Shown here: piece after piece, positions 20,309 to 31,322 of the stretch
Position numbering within the stretch: position 1 is the first letter of the stretch
Layout: each line of letters begins with the position of its first letter
Source of the DNA: Arachnopeziza araneosa
Lineage: Eukaryota; Ascomycota; Leotiomycetes; Helotiales; Arachnopezizaceae
Direction: 5' to 3'
DNA length: 54,636 bases
Assembly: GCA_003988855.1 (NCBI GenBank)
Contig: QYAI01000212.1
Span: 1-54,636 of the forward strand
The notes under the pieces: generated by a model
Databases searched by the model: none
The model's input: only the letters and a program-made list of their open reading frames with translations
What the model was told of the DNA's origin: nothing
Program-made: the position numbers and the translations under genes

Positions 20309-23246
20309 ATGGCAGAAGCTCTCGGGATTGCTTCAAGCATTATCGCGGTTATCGATTTATCTGCGAAAGTTGCATCGTGGTGCTCTGAGTACTACGCCAA
20401 TGTCAGGAATGCCCAAGACGACATCAAACGCCTTCAAGGAGAGACCCAAGGATTGAGGGAAACCCTCGAACAGGTTCGGTCGCTTTGCGATGGTCCAAAT
20501 GGCGCAAAACTGCAGGGATCCCAAAATCTGCACGATGGAGTCAAAGAATGTGGGGTACAGCTCGCCGAGCTAGAGACGAAGTTGGCCTCTCGAACAAGAC
20601 AAAAAGTGATGAGACGCTTCGGAGTCCGTGCCTTAACATGGCCTTTCAAGAGTAACGAGGTGGATGGCATTATGAAGAAACTGGGAAGTTGTAAGGACAC
20701 CATATCTTTCTGCCTTCAAGTCGACCAAACGTACGTATTGTCTATTATATTTGACAAGAGCAGAAGCTAACGATGTCACCTCTAGAGTGCAGATTCTTAC
20801 CATCCATCAAGAGCTCGTTCTCAACAAACTCAAATCAGCTAATAATGCTGTATTTGACTCCCATGCCGAAGAACATAATGCCAGATGCTGCCAAGGCACA
20901 CGGGTCCAACTCCTCCAACAGATAGATACGTGGGCAAGCGATATAGGGAGTGAATGTATATTCTGGCTAAATGGTATGGCAGGCACGGGCAAATCTACAA
21001 TATCTCGTACCATAGCCCAGAATTTCTCCGCTAAGGGCGAGCTCGGCGCTAGTTTCTTCTTCAAGAGAGGTGAAGGTGACCGTTGTCACGCAGGACTGCT
21101 CTTTGCAACAATTACTACTCAGCTCGTCCAGAAACTGCCTTCCTTAGCACTACACGTCCAACATGCGATTGAGGCTGACCCGGCTATCTCTACGAAGACG
21201 CTAAAGCAACAGTTCGACAAGCTCATCTTGCAACCTATAAGCAAATTATGTCTTGATCCTCAAAAATCATTACAGATAATGGTAGTTATTGATGCCCTAG
21301 ATGAGTGTGACCGTGAAGAAGATGTCAGGATTATCATCCGCCTCCTCTCCCAAGTAAAAATAATCACATCAGTACACCTCAAGTTTTTCTTGACAAGCAG
21401 ACCGGAGCTTCCCATTCGGCTCGGCTTCGAGGATATCCATGGCGAGTACGAAGGTCTAGCTCTCCATCAAATTCCTGAGTCTATTGTTCAGGAGGATATC
21501 TCTGCGTTCCTAAAATATGAGCTCGCAATAATCCGAGATGATTACAATAAGTTAGTCAACCCAAACCGGAGACTACCTACGGATTGGCCGGGCGAATCTG
21601 TCCTCCAAAGTCTGGTTGGAATGGCTATTCCCTTGTTTATCTTTGCCACAACTATCTGCCGGGTTATCAATGACCGAAAATGCGGCCAACCCAAGGACCA
21701 GCTTAATAGGGTACTTCAATATGAGACGAAAAGCCAGGCATCCAAGCTTGATGCGACATACCTCCCAGTCTTGGAGCAGTTGCTTGTTAGAGTTTCTCCC
21801 TCAGAGAAGCGAGATATAGTAGCAAAGTTCCAGCAAGTAGTTGGCTCAATTATTGTTCTCGCTCGACCACTCTCTGCTGCCTCTCTAGATATACTTCTAG
21901 GACTCCCAGAAGGCACAGTTGATAATAGAGTAGATCTTCTCCACTCGGTTTTAAGTATTCCGTTGAATCCCAATCTCCCTATACGATTATTACATCTATC
22001 TTTTCGAGACTTCCTCGTTGACACCGAAAAGCGCGAGACAAACCCCTTTTGGGTTGATGAAAAGGATGCTCATAAGAAGTTAGTATCTAGATGCCTCCAA
22101 CGCTTATCTACAGGTAAGTATCTCAAGAAAGATATCTGCAATCTTCGAGTGCCAGAAAGGCCACGAGCAGACATCGATCAACAAACAGTAGATATACACT
22201 TACCACCAGATATTCAATACGCATGCCAGTATTGGGTATATCACCTAAAGGAATGTGGAAGTGTTATAAGCGATAGCGATCAGGTCTACAACTTTCTTAA
22301 GTGTCACTTTCTCCACTGGCTTGAAGCTTTAAGCCTTATAGGAAGGATTTCAGAGAGCATTAGTCTGATTAACGAGTTGATAGCTATATTAGATGTAGGC
22401 TACCTACCTATTTCAAAATGCATTTACTAAATTATAATTATTTAGCAAACAGCTAGTGTTCAAACATCTGCACTTCTTTACGACGCAAAACGGTTTATTC
22501 TCCGGTACCTTCCAATGGCTGACGCTTCCCCCCTCCAGCTCTACTCTGCCGCGCTTATCTTTACCCCAAAGGAGAGCGTCATTCGAAATATATTCCGGAA
22601 TTATATACCGGATTGGATTTCACAGAAGCCAGAAGTAGAATCAGTTTGGAATGCCGTGCAGCAAACGCTCGAGGGCCACAGCAATTCGGTCAACTCAGTA
22701 GCCTTCTCGCACGACTCGAAGCTGCTCGCGTCAGCGTCAGTTGACAAGACAGTGCGGATCTGGGACGCGGCTACAGGGACGCTGCAGCAGACGCTCGAGG
22801 GCCACAGCGGGTCAGTCTATTCAGTAGCCTTCTCGCACGACTCGAAGCTGCTCGCGTCAGCGTCAATTGACAAGACAGTGCGGATCTGGGACGCGACTAC
22901 AGGGACGCTGCAGCAGACTACCAAAGTCAACAGCAACGTCTCGACTTTATATTTTGATGTTACAGACTCAATCCTTATCACAAATTCCGGGCGTATCATG
23001 GTAGAAAGAACAAAATGCCCCCCTTTGGCTACATCTTCTCAAGAGGTAGATAGTAGAAGCAGCCGCGAAGGTTTAGGTATCAGTGGGTCTTGGGTTACAT
23101 GGAATGCACAGAACCTACTCTGGTTACCACCTGACTTTCGGGCTACAAGTTCTGATATTTCGCTCCCCGGTTCGACAGTTGCGGTTGGATGTCAGTCTGG
23201 GAGAGTTTTCGTTATCGGGATTTCATTAGATATCCTAAGTAGATAG
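20309..23246 (+). CDS. NACHT-WD40 NLR-like protein (STAND), 943 aa
   Basis: Three exons: 20309-20730, 20786-22394 and 22446-23246, with GT-AG introns and consistent phases. Residues 1-140 are a helical fungal STAND N-terminal domain (start MAEALGIASSIIAVIDLSAK). The NACHT NTPase follows: P-loop GMAGTGKST near residue 204-212, Walker B VVIDALDECD near 300-310, and sensor-like FFLTSRPE near 330. A winged-helix/linker region leads to DAKRFIL and APLQ-like (SPLQLYSAALIF) segments. Two WD40 units (about 752-835) and a C-terminal closing segment ending GRVFVIG follow. The architecture matches fungal allorecognition NLRs related to Podospora HET-E/D except that a helical N-terminal domain replaces HET. 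Ligand sensing by the WD repeats and NTP-driven oligomerisation are family knowledge. With only two WD units a full seven-blade propeller is not possible within one chain. The frame is intact. Confidence 0.88.
22669..22920 (+). repeat. two near-identical 126-bp WD40 coding repeats
   Basis: Two tandem 126-bp (42-codon) units inside the NLR gene differ at only a few codons: N/G and N/Y around the GHS-SV turn, V/I in SAS-DKT, and A/T in WDA-TG. They are clearly richer in G+C than the flanking exon. This is the pattern of recently duplicated or gene-converted WD repeats known from fungal HNWD genes. Confidence 0.9.
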
Positions 23247-23645
23247 TCTTCTTCTTCTTCTTCTCTTTCAATATATTTATTTAATAACTAAGTCAGAAGG
23301 GAGGTATGGGGAACGCTATACTTATATACATTCGATACTGTTCTTTGTTAGGGAGTCATGTGACACTAGCACGCTGTTGCGCGGCATGGACTTTCGCTCC
23401 ATTGGGATGTCTCTTAGATTGCTCGAGAGGGGAAGCCGTACTTGTATTCGCTAATAACTGTAGCACCTCCGCACACCCTACCACATCCTTTGACTCTCGG
23501 TGTGGCCAAATGAGGTACATTTAATAGGCCACATCACGCCTGGAGTGCACATCCATGGCGGCAAGGCTCACCTCAGTCACCCGTTGGCTGGGACCTGATG
23601 AGCCGAGGAAGCGCCGCTTGTAATTCAGGTCAAATGGTAGCCAGT
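23247..23645. other. intergenic with CTT microsatellite
   Basis: A short CTT repeat (23248-23264) follows the NLR stop codon. The rest is the 3' flank shared with the decayed minus-strand locus. No other feature was seen. Confidence 0.4.
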
Positions 23646-24228
23646 TCATGTGTGAGGGCCTTTGTGGTTTGGTTTGCGACTGATACTTGACTATGGATTT
23701 GTTCCATGCTTTCCGAATGAACAAAACTTGGACGTAATCAGCAAGAATTATCCATTGAAAGATTTAGCTTACTCACGTTAAATTGGCTGTCAGAGTCAAG
23801 CTCAATAAGTTCACCGCGTCATGCAGCTGATTTTCAAGTCCTTGAATATCCTTCTTTCTGCAAGCTAATTTGAACGATGCTATAGTTTTTGCAGTCGGAT
23901 TTGAATTAGCTTTCTTAGTCGCCTCAACAACCTTTTCGAGCATTGCCAATTTCTTCGAGCATGTTGTAATGGCTCTCAATACGCTCGTTATCGCGCCACA
24001 TTCCTCACTCCTTCCACGCCCTTGTTGTCTCTTGTTGTCTCTTGACTTAGATTTCAACTTGTTCGAGAATCAGTTCAAGTTGCTCTAACAGATCTATCAA
24101 TCTTTTCAGTTCTTTCGGCGCCTCCGAGATGCTTTTATAAATCGACGGATCTCGCGTACAGAGCCGACAAGTTGAATCGCAAGTGATACGACAGCAATGC
24201 TGCTGGCAGCTGCGCTAAGCCCGTCCAT
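23646..24228 (-). pseudogene. broken N-terminal domain of an NLR/ankyrin-type receptor
   Basis: An ATG at 24228 opens MDGLSAAASSIAVVSLAIQL followed by VGSVREIRRF, the typical start of a fungal receptor N-terminal helical domain (PigL_N/STAND-N type). One base later the frame shifts: SISEAPKELKRLIDLLEQLE continues in a second frame, hits a TAA after LEQVEI, and resumes in a third frame as SVLRAITTCSKKLAMLEKVV and LACRKKDIQGLENQLHDAVN. A plausible intron (GTGAGT...CAAG, about 23723-23772) then leads to about 30 more residues ending in a stop at 23646. No NACHT, ankyrin or WD sequence follows. At least two frameshifts make this a pseudogene. It lies tail-to-tail with the intact NLR gene. Confidence 0.65.
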
Positions 24229-24685
24229 AGTGTCGTACAGGAAGTTCTGTCAAGTACTGTGCTTGAATGATAAATATGAAACGAACGTTTCATTTTGAAA
24301 TGACAAGAAAGTTTGTGACAATGGAAGTAAAGTTGGCAATGTTGAAATTTTACACAGCCTTGCGTGCACATTGTGGACCAATAGGAATCATATCCGGAAA
24401 ATGTCAGAATGCCTAGCGATAAGCCTGACGCCCAAATCAACTCACTGCAGGATCTCGGGACAACATGGGATCAATCATATCTACCTAAGACATAAGCTCA
24501 ACAGAGCTTTGACGTAGATAACCTGCAGATGCTTATAAAGCGTAGTATTCTTGGTAGATTATGGACTTACATGCAGATAAACAGCTAGTAAAGCTCTCAA
24601 TTCAATCTTCTCGCTACAAATTAAGCTATTTTCCTATTTTGGAACGGCGAAAACACTGCACTCATGAGGTTCTAGATTTGTTACT
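24229..24685. other. intergenic
   Basis: No feature recognised. It lies between the broken receptor N-terminus and the 3' end of the membrane-protein gene. Confidence 0.4.
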
Positions 24686-27144
24686 TCATCTGCGATGAAA
24701 TCTCCCTTTCAACCACTTCTCTAGCTTCATCCAGATATTGGCCTCTCCCAAATGACTAATCTGGAACCCCCATCCAGTATTTTCCTCCCCACTTCCTTTC
24801 TCGCCTCTCCTCTCTCCGTTTTCCGAGCCGACAACTCCAGGTCCGTTCCAACGGTCAAGAACTAATCGCGTCCTCTCCACATTCTCATGCAAGGGTAATC
24901 GACCCATTAGCTCGGCATGGAACAAACTGGTCAGCTCCGCAGCTCGTGTGCTTGCCAGGATAGCAGAGAATGACCTCGAATGCGAGTGGCCATTCTTCCA
25001 ATATGCCAAAGCACCAATCAGACATGCGGATAGAGCGAAGAGAATTGACAGGCCATAAGATAGAAGTAGATTCATAGAGTGATATGCGTAGGTATTGATT
25101 GAATTTGTAACATTTATTGCAGCTGTGACGTTGGGTCTAGATGATGTCAGTCTTACACACCGAACCTACTCTTCATTTTGAGACAAATATCATTCATAGA
25201 TTATAGATCTTAGACATGTAGAATGAACTTACGAAAGTAATTCATGACTCAGGAAGCTCATGGTAACATTGTAGCTCAATTCCGCGATTAAAACATCAAG
25301 TGTTCTGTTTTGAGCGAGAGCTATGTCGTCCAGTCTTTGAGAGCTAAGATCCGAAACATTCGAGTATAGATTATGGCCTGCGTCGAAGAAAGGATCGAGG
25401 TCAGAAGTACCCAATAAACTTGTGAGCTCAAGTTGTGTGTTAATATCACTAACCCAAGCTGGAGGATTGCTGTTGTCGTAAAATATTCCCATTGATCCAA
25501 CGATCGTATTTGTTATTGCCCACTAAACCAGATATCAGTATCAAGTGATTGAATGGCAGGGGCTGCAAATTCTGGGGGAAAAAATGATGTTTTCTTGACA
25601 GCTCATTGGAAAGCATTCGATTTTACTTACAAAAAATGCAGAATAAGCATGCTGTACTATTACTTCAGGGGTGCCGATTGCGAGAGGGTCGGGATAGTCA
25701 ACTCTGTTTAGAAGGTCGACGTGCTTAGGGGCGATTGTCTGATTGCCTTGATCAAAGGACACACCAACATTATAACTCGCATTATAAAGCTGACAGGTTT
25801 GGTAATAATCCACGACTTGTCTTTCACGACCTTCCAAAACATATTTGGAGTTTACCATACACAGTTGGTTAGAAGCATTGGATCGTTCTTCAAGTCTTGG
25901 TGTGGGAACAACCTGCACACCTTGAGCAGCACCAGACTTTGGATCAAGCGCACTGAAGTCGGGGATGAAGGCGTAGTAGTAGTTCTTCGTCTCAATTGTC
26001 GAGTCATTGAAGACTGCCATTGAGTCATTTCGGAGGGCATCTATAATCATTGTGGTTGTGGCATTCGCTTCTTCACATTGGATCGATGGCCCATAGAATT
26101 GCAGCTCATAAGACGAAATTGGATAGGGTGGTGCCAGGAGCAAAATCAAGCCTTGGGCAGCAGTAGCCAATGACAGCCTCTCAAGGATACTTCTTGGGCC
26201 CGAAAATATGTAATTTACACTGCCATCGGAATTGGTGTTGGTTGGCGAGTATGTAAAGAGAGTTTGTTGGGACTTGCGGTACATATCCAAACTGGTGACA
26301 TTTCCTTGAACGACTGTTGAATGGAAATCTGGAATCACATATAGCGTTCCAGGAGTGATGAGAGAGGGAAGCGGCAAACACCTAAATTTATAAGATATCA
26401 ACAAAGCGATACGATAACGGGACATACCACGCGATCAGTGCTAGGAGAGCTGGAATTTTCATCTTACGGACAAATTCTGGGTTGAATACAGATAAAATCG
26501 ATTTATCGGCCTCGAAAGCGGTGTCAAGAGTCCCCACAGATACTTTCGTCGTCTTTAGCGTAAGCCATAGGTATTGCGTAAAGGCCAATCCAGTTGAACA
26601 GACAAAGCTAGCTTGAGCAATATAAGCGAATGTGTTTCCGAATCTAAGCTGAATTTAGCTTTGTCAGCAGTTTTGGCGGATTGAAAGCTGACCTCAAAGC
26701 CCATTGCTGGTGACTGTCGCTACCGACCTCTCTCCCGTTTAAATGTGAGTAATAGAGATGATGAGCGATACAAGCTAATAATCCAACCAAGAAAAAAGCT
26801 ACCATACTATTTGGGGAGCGCCAGTAGATGCCTCGAGGATGTTGCTCATCCGTAGACCGCTCGTCAGCGATTGACTATTTTCGAAATCGTGAGGTTGTAG
26901 TTGGTTCCTCTTTTGTTTTGATTCCTTCGGGATAATTGTTGGCATTGATCTCCTTAAACTGGACCGAAGTTGGGCGTTTGACATTTTCGAATTTTACATT
27001 TTGATTCGTGTTGGCGGACTGGCTGCGGTCTACGCTCTCCTTGATATAATTCTCTTTAACTTCAAGGTTTGGTGTAGTTGAGGTTGGAGAGATTGAAGCT
27101 TGATTTGATAACTCTTCGACATGGGTGATCTCCTCGGTAGTCAT
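24686..27144 (-). CDS. multi-spanning membrane protein of a fungus-specific family, about 678 aa
   Basis: Assembled exons on the minus strand: 26998-27144 (proposed), 26693-26874, 26428-26643, 25631-26381, 25233-25522 and 24686-25136. Phases agree across all GT-AG junctions. The N-terminal about 80 residues are polar and cytosolic-like. TM1 is MVAFFLVGLLACIAHHLYYS, TM2 lies around FGNTFAYIAQASFVCSTGLA, and TM3 around KIPALLALIAWCLPLPSLIT. A large loop of about 400 residues with many N-x-S/T sequons (NVTS, NATT, NDST, NASN, NQT) is probably extracytoplasmic. The last span is LLLSYGLSILFALSACLIGA, followed by the family-typical cytosolic tail SFSAILASTRAAELTSLFHA. I recognise the architecture from a large family of uncharacterised ascomycete membrane proteins but know no function. 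Odd point: reading straight through from the first ATG meets a TAG at 26875-26877. A 123-nt intron ending in that TAG removes it, but a nonsense mutation, or a start further in, is possible. Confidence 0.75.
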
Positions 27145-28187
27145 TTGGGTTAGATGATGTTACATCGGTTACCAGGAGAGGTGTTGAACTTGCTTCCCCA
27201 CACACTGATTTCGAGTTTCTATGAAACTATAAGAGCACAGTAAGAACATATTCGTCTAGTAAACGTAGATAAGCTATCAACTTACTAGGCTCTGTGGATG
27301 CAATTTCACCAGGATCTTTCATTTGTCTTTCCCGTCCTGCTGGTGCCGGTGAGCGTTTTGGAATGTTATATCTAATAATCTTGGCTAAGCCGATCAACTT
27401 GTGCAACCCTGTAATTATTGGTGCCCTTGTGACGCAATCAACCATATTTTACATCAATTTCCGACGCCCAGCCCTACTGCGCCACAAAGGTATGTTGCAT
27501 TGTAGGAAACGGAGCCTGCAAAATAACTTCTGGACATCTTAAAACCTCAAATTCCACTGGTCATCTCAAGAAAAAACACTTCAAAACTTCTTTGACAGCG
27601 AATCATGGCGCATGGAGAGAAAGTAGTCACAGAGTCCCAGGGTCTCCGCTTGATCAGGTAGACACATGTGTGCTCGTTTTGCAACTCATACTGCTAGACA
27701 CTTCCTGACTGACATAAATACGGTGAATGACTTCCTGAAAACCACGCATCTACATGGTATAGTGGTGGTTATGGGCTGCATTCTCCTGGGATGCTCGTAT
27801 AGTCTAGGCGAAACCCTTCTGTCGAAATGGATTCTGGGCGACCTAGGGGAGATTGATAACGAATCCAGTATCCTGTTCCGATGTGGAATTGCCCATTATT
27901 GGGTGTGTTATATAGTGCTTACATCCTACGCAGGGGCCTGCAGTAATCCCTGTGCGTGTTTGAAACAACGCAAATTCTACGGTTACGTTACGCACCCGTA
28001 GTACTCCTGGCAAACGGTCTGATATTTTGCCATACTGAAAGTCTTATTTCAGGCACATTTCTCATTGATTTAAGCGATTTCAGGAGGCAACTTTCATTGA
28101 AACAAGTGAGCCCTAGCGTTCATCACATATATTTTTTGCTATGCTCTCGGAACCAAGCTACGAGTTAGCCAGCCATGATAAGACCCA
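27145..28187. other. intergenic, no convincing gene
   Basis: The longest frame is 111 codons at 27666-28001 (plus). It looks compositionally random and has no family resemblance, so it is not called. The stretch should include the promoter of the minus-strand membrane protein and the 3' UTR of the NAP1-like gene. Confidence 0.4.
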
Positions 28188-29243
28188 TCAACTATCATTG
28201 GAATTCTCTGAACTCCCACTGTGCTCACTATCAGCATCATCATCGTCATCGTCGTCATCCTCATCAACATCTTCGTACAATGTTGCTTCGCCCGTGTACC
28301 AGTGTACCGCATAAGGTATAACCTTGTCTTTGAAGACCTCTCCATAATCAAAGTCCAATTCCAACAACCAATCATACGTTCTCTTTTCTTCGCCATCCTC
28401 GTCACCTTCGGCATCTGGCTTGACCGGAGGCGAGAAAAACGCGAAAAAGGATTCTAGAGTATCGCCATCGTCGTTCTCCTCTCGCTCCTCAACCAAGTTG
28501 CACCCGTCTTTCCAGTGGATGAAATCTCCTACCGATTCATGGTACGAGTACTGCGAGCTGTAGATATCTTCTGTAGAGTCGCCTGAGTCCGCAGCGCGGA
28601 TATAGGTGTATGTTTTTGTGATTATGTCATTCCAGAAGTAGTCATTCTTTCCAAATGTGAAGACGAGTTTGAAACCTTTGGTTTCATCTTGCAGGCTTTC
28701 GAGTTTGATATCTTTGAGCTCAGATAGGACAATCTTATCGCGAGGTGCGATGAGCTCCGCGATTGAAGGCTCATTTTTCATTGCCTGTAGCCAGAAGCCA
28801 GGAATTCCTTCCTCGTTTTCTCGAGATTGAATTGGGGGCGTAGAGCATCTATCGCGCAGACCAGTAATAGTTTCCTTGCGTTCCTCATACAAAGGTTGTA
28901 AAAGTTGCTGATATTTCCGCTCAAGTGCAAGTGCTTCTTCCTGGTACTGCATCATAAGTTCTGTGTATTTATGTTGCAGATCAAAGAGTTTAATGACGCG
29001 CTGTTGAATTGGCTGAGTTTTGCCCGCGATGAATGCGCTTGACCAGGAAGTCAAAGGGGCAGAGGAGGGAGATGGGCGGAAAGGGATCTGCTTGATCTCT
29101 TTGGGGAGAGGAATGACATGTTCCTCCGAATCCTCTTCGTCGCCACCCATGAGCATTTTATAGCGGTTCCAATCTCGAGCTCTAGGATCATGTTAACAAT
29201 TTGTTTGTGCGATACTGTAGAATTTTACTCACTGTGAGGTCAT
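28188..29243 (-). CDS. NAP1-family nucleosome assembly protein, 334 aa
   Basis: Two exons: an 11-nt first exon (29233-29243, encoding MTS and part of Q) and 28188-29181, joined over a GTGAGT...CTAG intron of 51 nt. The phases agree, giving MTSQARDWNRYKMLMGG at the start. The body is a NAP domain. A long dimerisation helix (VIKLFDLQHKYTELMMQYQE then EALALERKYQQLLQPLYEER) is followed by IPGFWLQAMKN, ELIAPRDKIVLSELKDIKLE, FGKNDYFWNDIITKTYTYI, ESFFAFFSPP, DKVIPYAVHWYTGEA and a poly-Asp tail, the order seen in yeast Nap1. NAP1 proteins chaperone H2A-H2B. Compared with canonical NAP1 the N-terminus is short and the region after the second beta hairpin is divergent (YSSQYSYHESVGDFIHWKDG), so this may be a second, specialised paralogue. 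Intact. Confidence 0.88.
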
Positions 29244-29995
29244 GGTGCGCTTCTTTGTCTTGTTCTTTGGTTCGAATACTATAATTTCAGCATCAAAGAA
29301 AATTCATCGATAAGCTACTTATGTGAAATAAAGGTCATATTTTTCGATCGCTGCCCGAGATTACCACACTCAAGCCTTGATCTCGTCGCCGATTACCTGC
29401 AGGGGGGCTGCCTGAAGCTGAACAATCGTAAAAGCCACTTCATTGTTGTCAAAAAATCATTGGCCTCAATATCTGTCAAGAAATAAAAGGAACGTTGCGC
29501 AAAAAAAACGTGACCAATATGCTCTTACCATATTGGCTGTGGCGTTTGGTGAGAAATACGATTGGCGAACTTTTCAAACTCAATGGCTTCGCACAAGCCG
29601 CAGTCAACAAATCATATCGAATTTGTTCAACATATTGGTTCATGTCCTCAACTTCAACGCCTCCGAATAAAAATGGCGCACAACGTCTGTCAGGCGACAA
29701 TGAGTGATTCATCGTGCATTTCAGCTGTTGATTTCCAATGTGGAAGATGCGAGAGACGCCATATAGCTTCACCGTGTATCTCAAAACCGAGCAATCGTTT
29801 GGATATATCTTGTCGATAATCCTCATATTTTGCCCCCAGATTTTTTTTTCTTCTCCAGCGAAAATCGTGTCCGGAGATTGGGTTACTTTAGGTGAGCGCT
29901 ATCTTTGATGCAATACCATGGTTTTAATAGGTTATTGAATGATAGTTGTACCTGATACTTTTCAAGATATCGGCTAGTAACTTGCAGCAACCAAG
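29244..29995. other. divergent intergenic, NAP1-like / charged orphan
   Basis: This lies between two divergent starts. Overlapping short frames at 29443-29826 on both strands are not protein-like. No RNA gene was recognised. Confidence 0.4.
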
Positions 29996-30535
29996 ATGGT
30001 CGATCCTATAACTAACGCGCTCGTCTCTGCCACCGCAACAGCACTTTTTAATCACGGCCGAAACAAGAAGAAGAAGAAGAAACTGCTTGAGGATCAATGG
30101 GCAGAGGAAGAGCGTAGGCGCCGACAGAACGATGAAGATAGAGCTCGTAGGGCTCGGTGGGCAGACGAAGATCGCAAACGCAAGAACTATATAGAAGATG
30201 AAAGGATCCAGAGACAAAAAGATGCCGAGAATCGTAAGGCGGATTGGGAAGAAGAGGAAAAAAATATGAGAATCCGTTGGGAGGAGGAGGATCGGGCGAG
30301 AAAGCAGAGGTGGGAAGAGGAGGATCGAAAGAATAAGAAGGTGGAGAAGTCAAAGGATAAATTGAAGAAGAAGACAACTTCTCCTAAAGATAAGCGTGCT
30401 GAAGGAGCACCGAAGGAAAAGAAGCCTAGAACTGATCCTGCTGGGAATGAGGTGCCTCCAAAGACAAAGAGTAAGCCTGCCCCTTCAGGTCCACCTGGGA
30501 CGGATAGGAAGAAGAAGAAGAGGCGCGACCAGTAA
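29996..30535 (+). CDS. highly charged repetitive protein, 179 aa, unknown
   Basis: An intact ATG-initiated frame. Residues 1-22 (MVDPITNALVSATATALFNH) form a mildly hydrophobic, helix-prone head. Residues 24-30 are poly-Lys. Residues about 31-120 are a continuous charged helix of about 12-16 residue units around the theme RW-EED-R-RK (RARRARWADEDRKRK, RIRWEEEDRARKQRWEEEDR). The C-terminal third is Lys/Pro-rich and disordered, ending KKKKRRDQ, a likely nuclear signal. It resembles single-alpha-helix or coiled-coil stalks rather than an enzyme. I know no family name. The consistent repeat register supports coding, although low-complexity frames can be misleading. Confidence 0.6.
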   Translation: MVDPITNALVSATATALFNHGRNKKKKKKLLEDQWAEEERRRRQNDEDRARRARWADEDRKRKNYIEDERIQRQKDAENRKADWEEEEKNMRIRWEEEDRARKQRWEEEDRKNKKVEKSKDKLKKKTTSPKDKRAEGAPKEKKPRTDPAGNEVPPKTKSKPAPSGPPGTDRKKKKRRDQ

Positions 30536-31322
30536 CAGGTCCCGTATCATCCAAGATCTCGCCGACTCGAGTCATCAAGGAACCCGAGAAAAATGTCATA
30601 CTGGCTGATCGAAACTTGAAACTATGCTCTTTGATCGTGACTCGCTCATTTTAAACTATGTGAACGTTTATTCTTATCCTATTACGTTCCCTTCACGATG
30701 ACTAGCTCCTGCGATACCTTTTTGAGAAAGTCTCCGACCTACTTTTTAAATTTCCGTTAATTAAGTATTTGAAGAGTCACGGTATAGTTTGAATAAAGAT
30801 TCAAGTTCGGCCCTCACTTCCTCTTCATAAACTGGAAGCAATATTTCACTCATCGGCTTTATCCATTGAAACTACAGCGGTTTGTATTAAGTGAGTAGCT
30901 TATGTATTATATAGTGAAATTGTACTTTAAATTGATTAAAATAGAACCCAGACCCTTTCTTGTTTGTAATCGAAAAGAATCCAAGAGGCGAGGCGGCCAC
31001 GGCGTGTAGTTCTGCCAATGGAGGAGTTGAAAGTGCTCAGAAAACTCTAAAAACTTATTAGATTACAAAGAATACTTCGAAAAGCTTAGACATGGTGTTG
31101 ATTTCTCCAAAATGTTTAGACTACCTTGATTTAAACAGTTCTTCATTCGCTTAACGCCACATATTCCCCATCACACCTTCTGTATTTATCTGCTCACAAA
31201 ATAATGACCCAATCATTTGCAGAACTAATATTTGTCAACGTGAGCCACTCCGGTTTGCTTTCGATCTTTGGTCTTCGACTCATATAATCGTAACCTCTTA
31301 TAATGTCATACCAGACCAAGGC
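30536..31322. other. intergenic, A+T-rich
   Basis: No gene recognised. It contains the 3' flank of the charged orphan and the 5' flank of the ankyrin pseudogene. Confidence 0.4.

Noticed and set aside
27666..28001. 111-codon plus-strand frame
   Set aside because: It begins with an ATG but its composition is random-like, with no family, coherent helices or splice partners.
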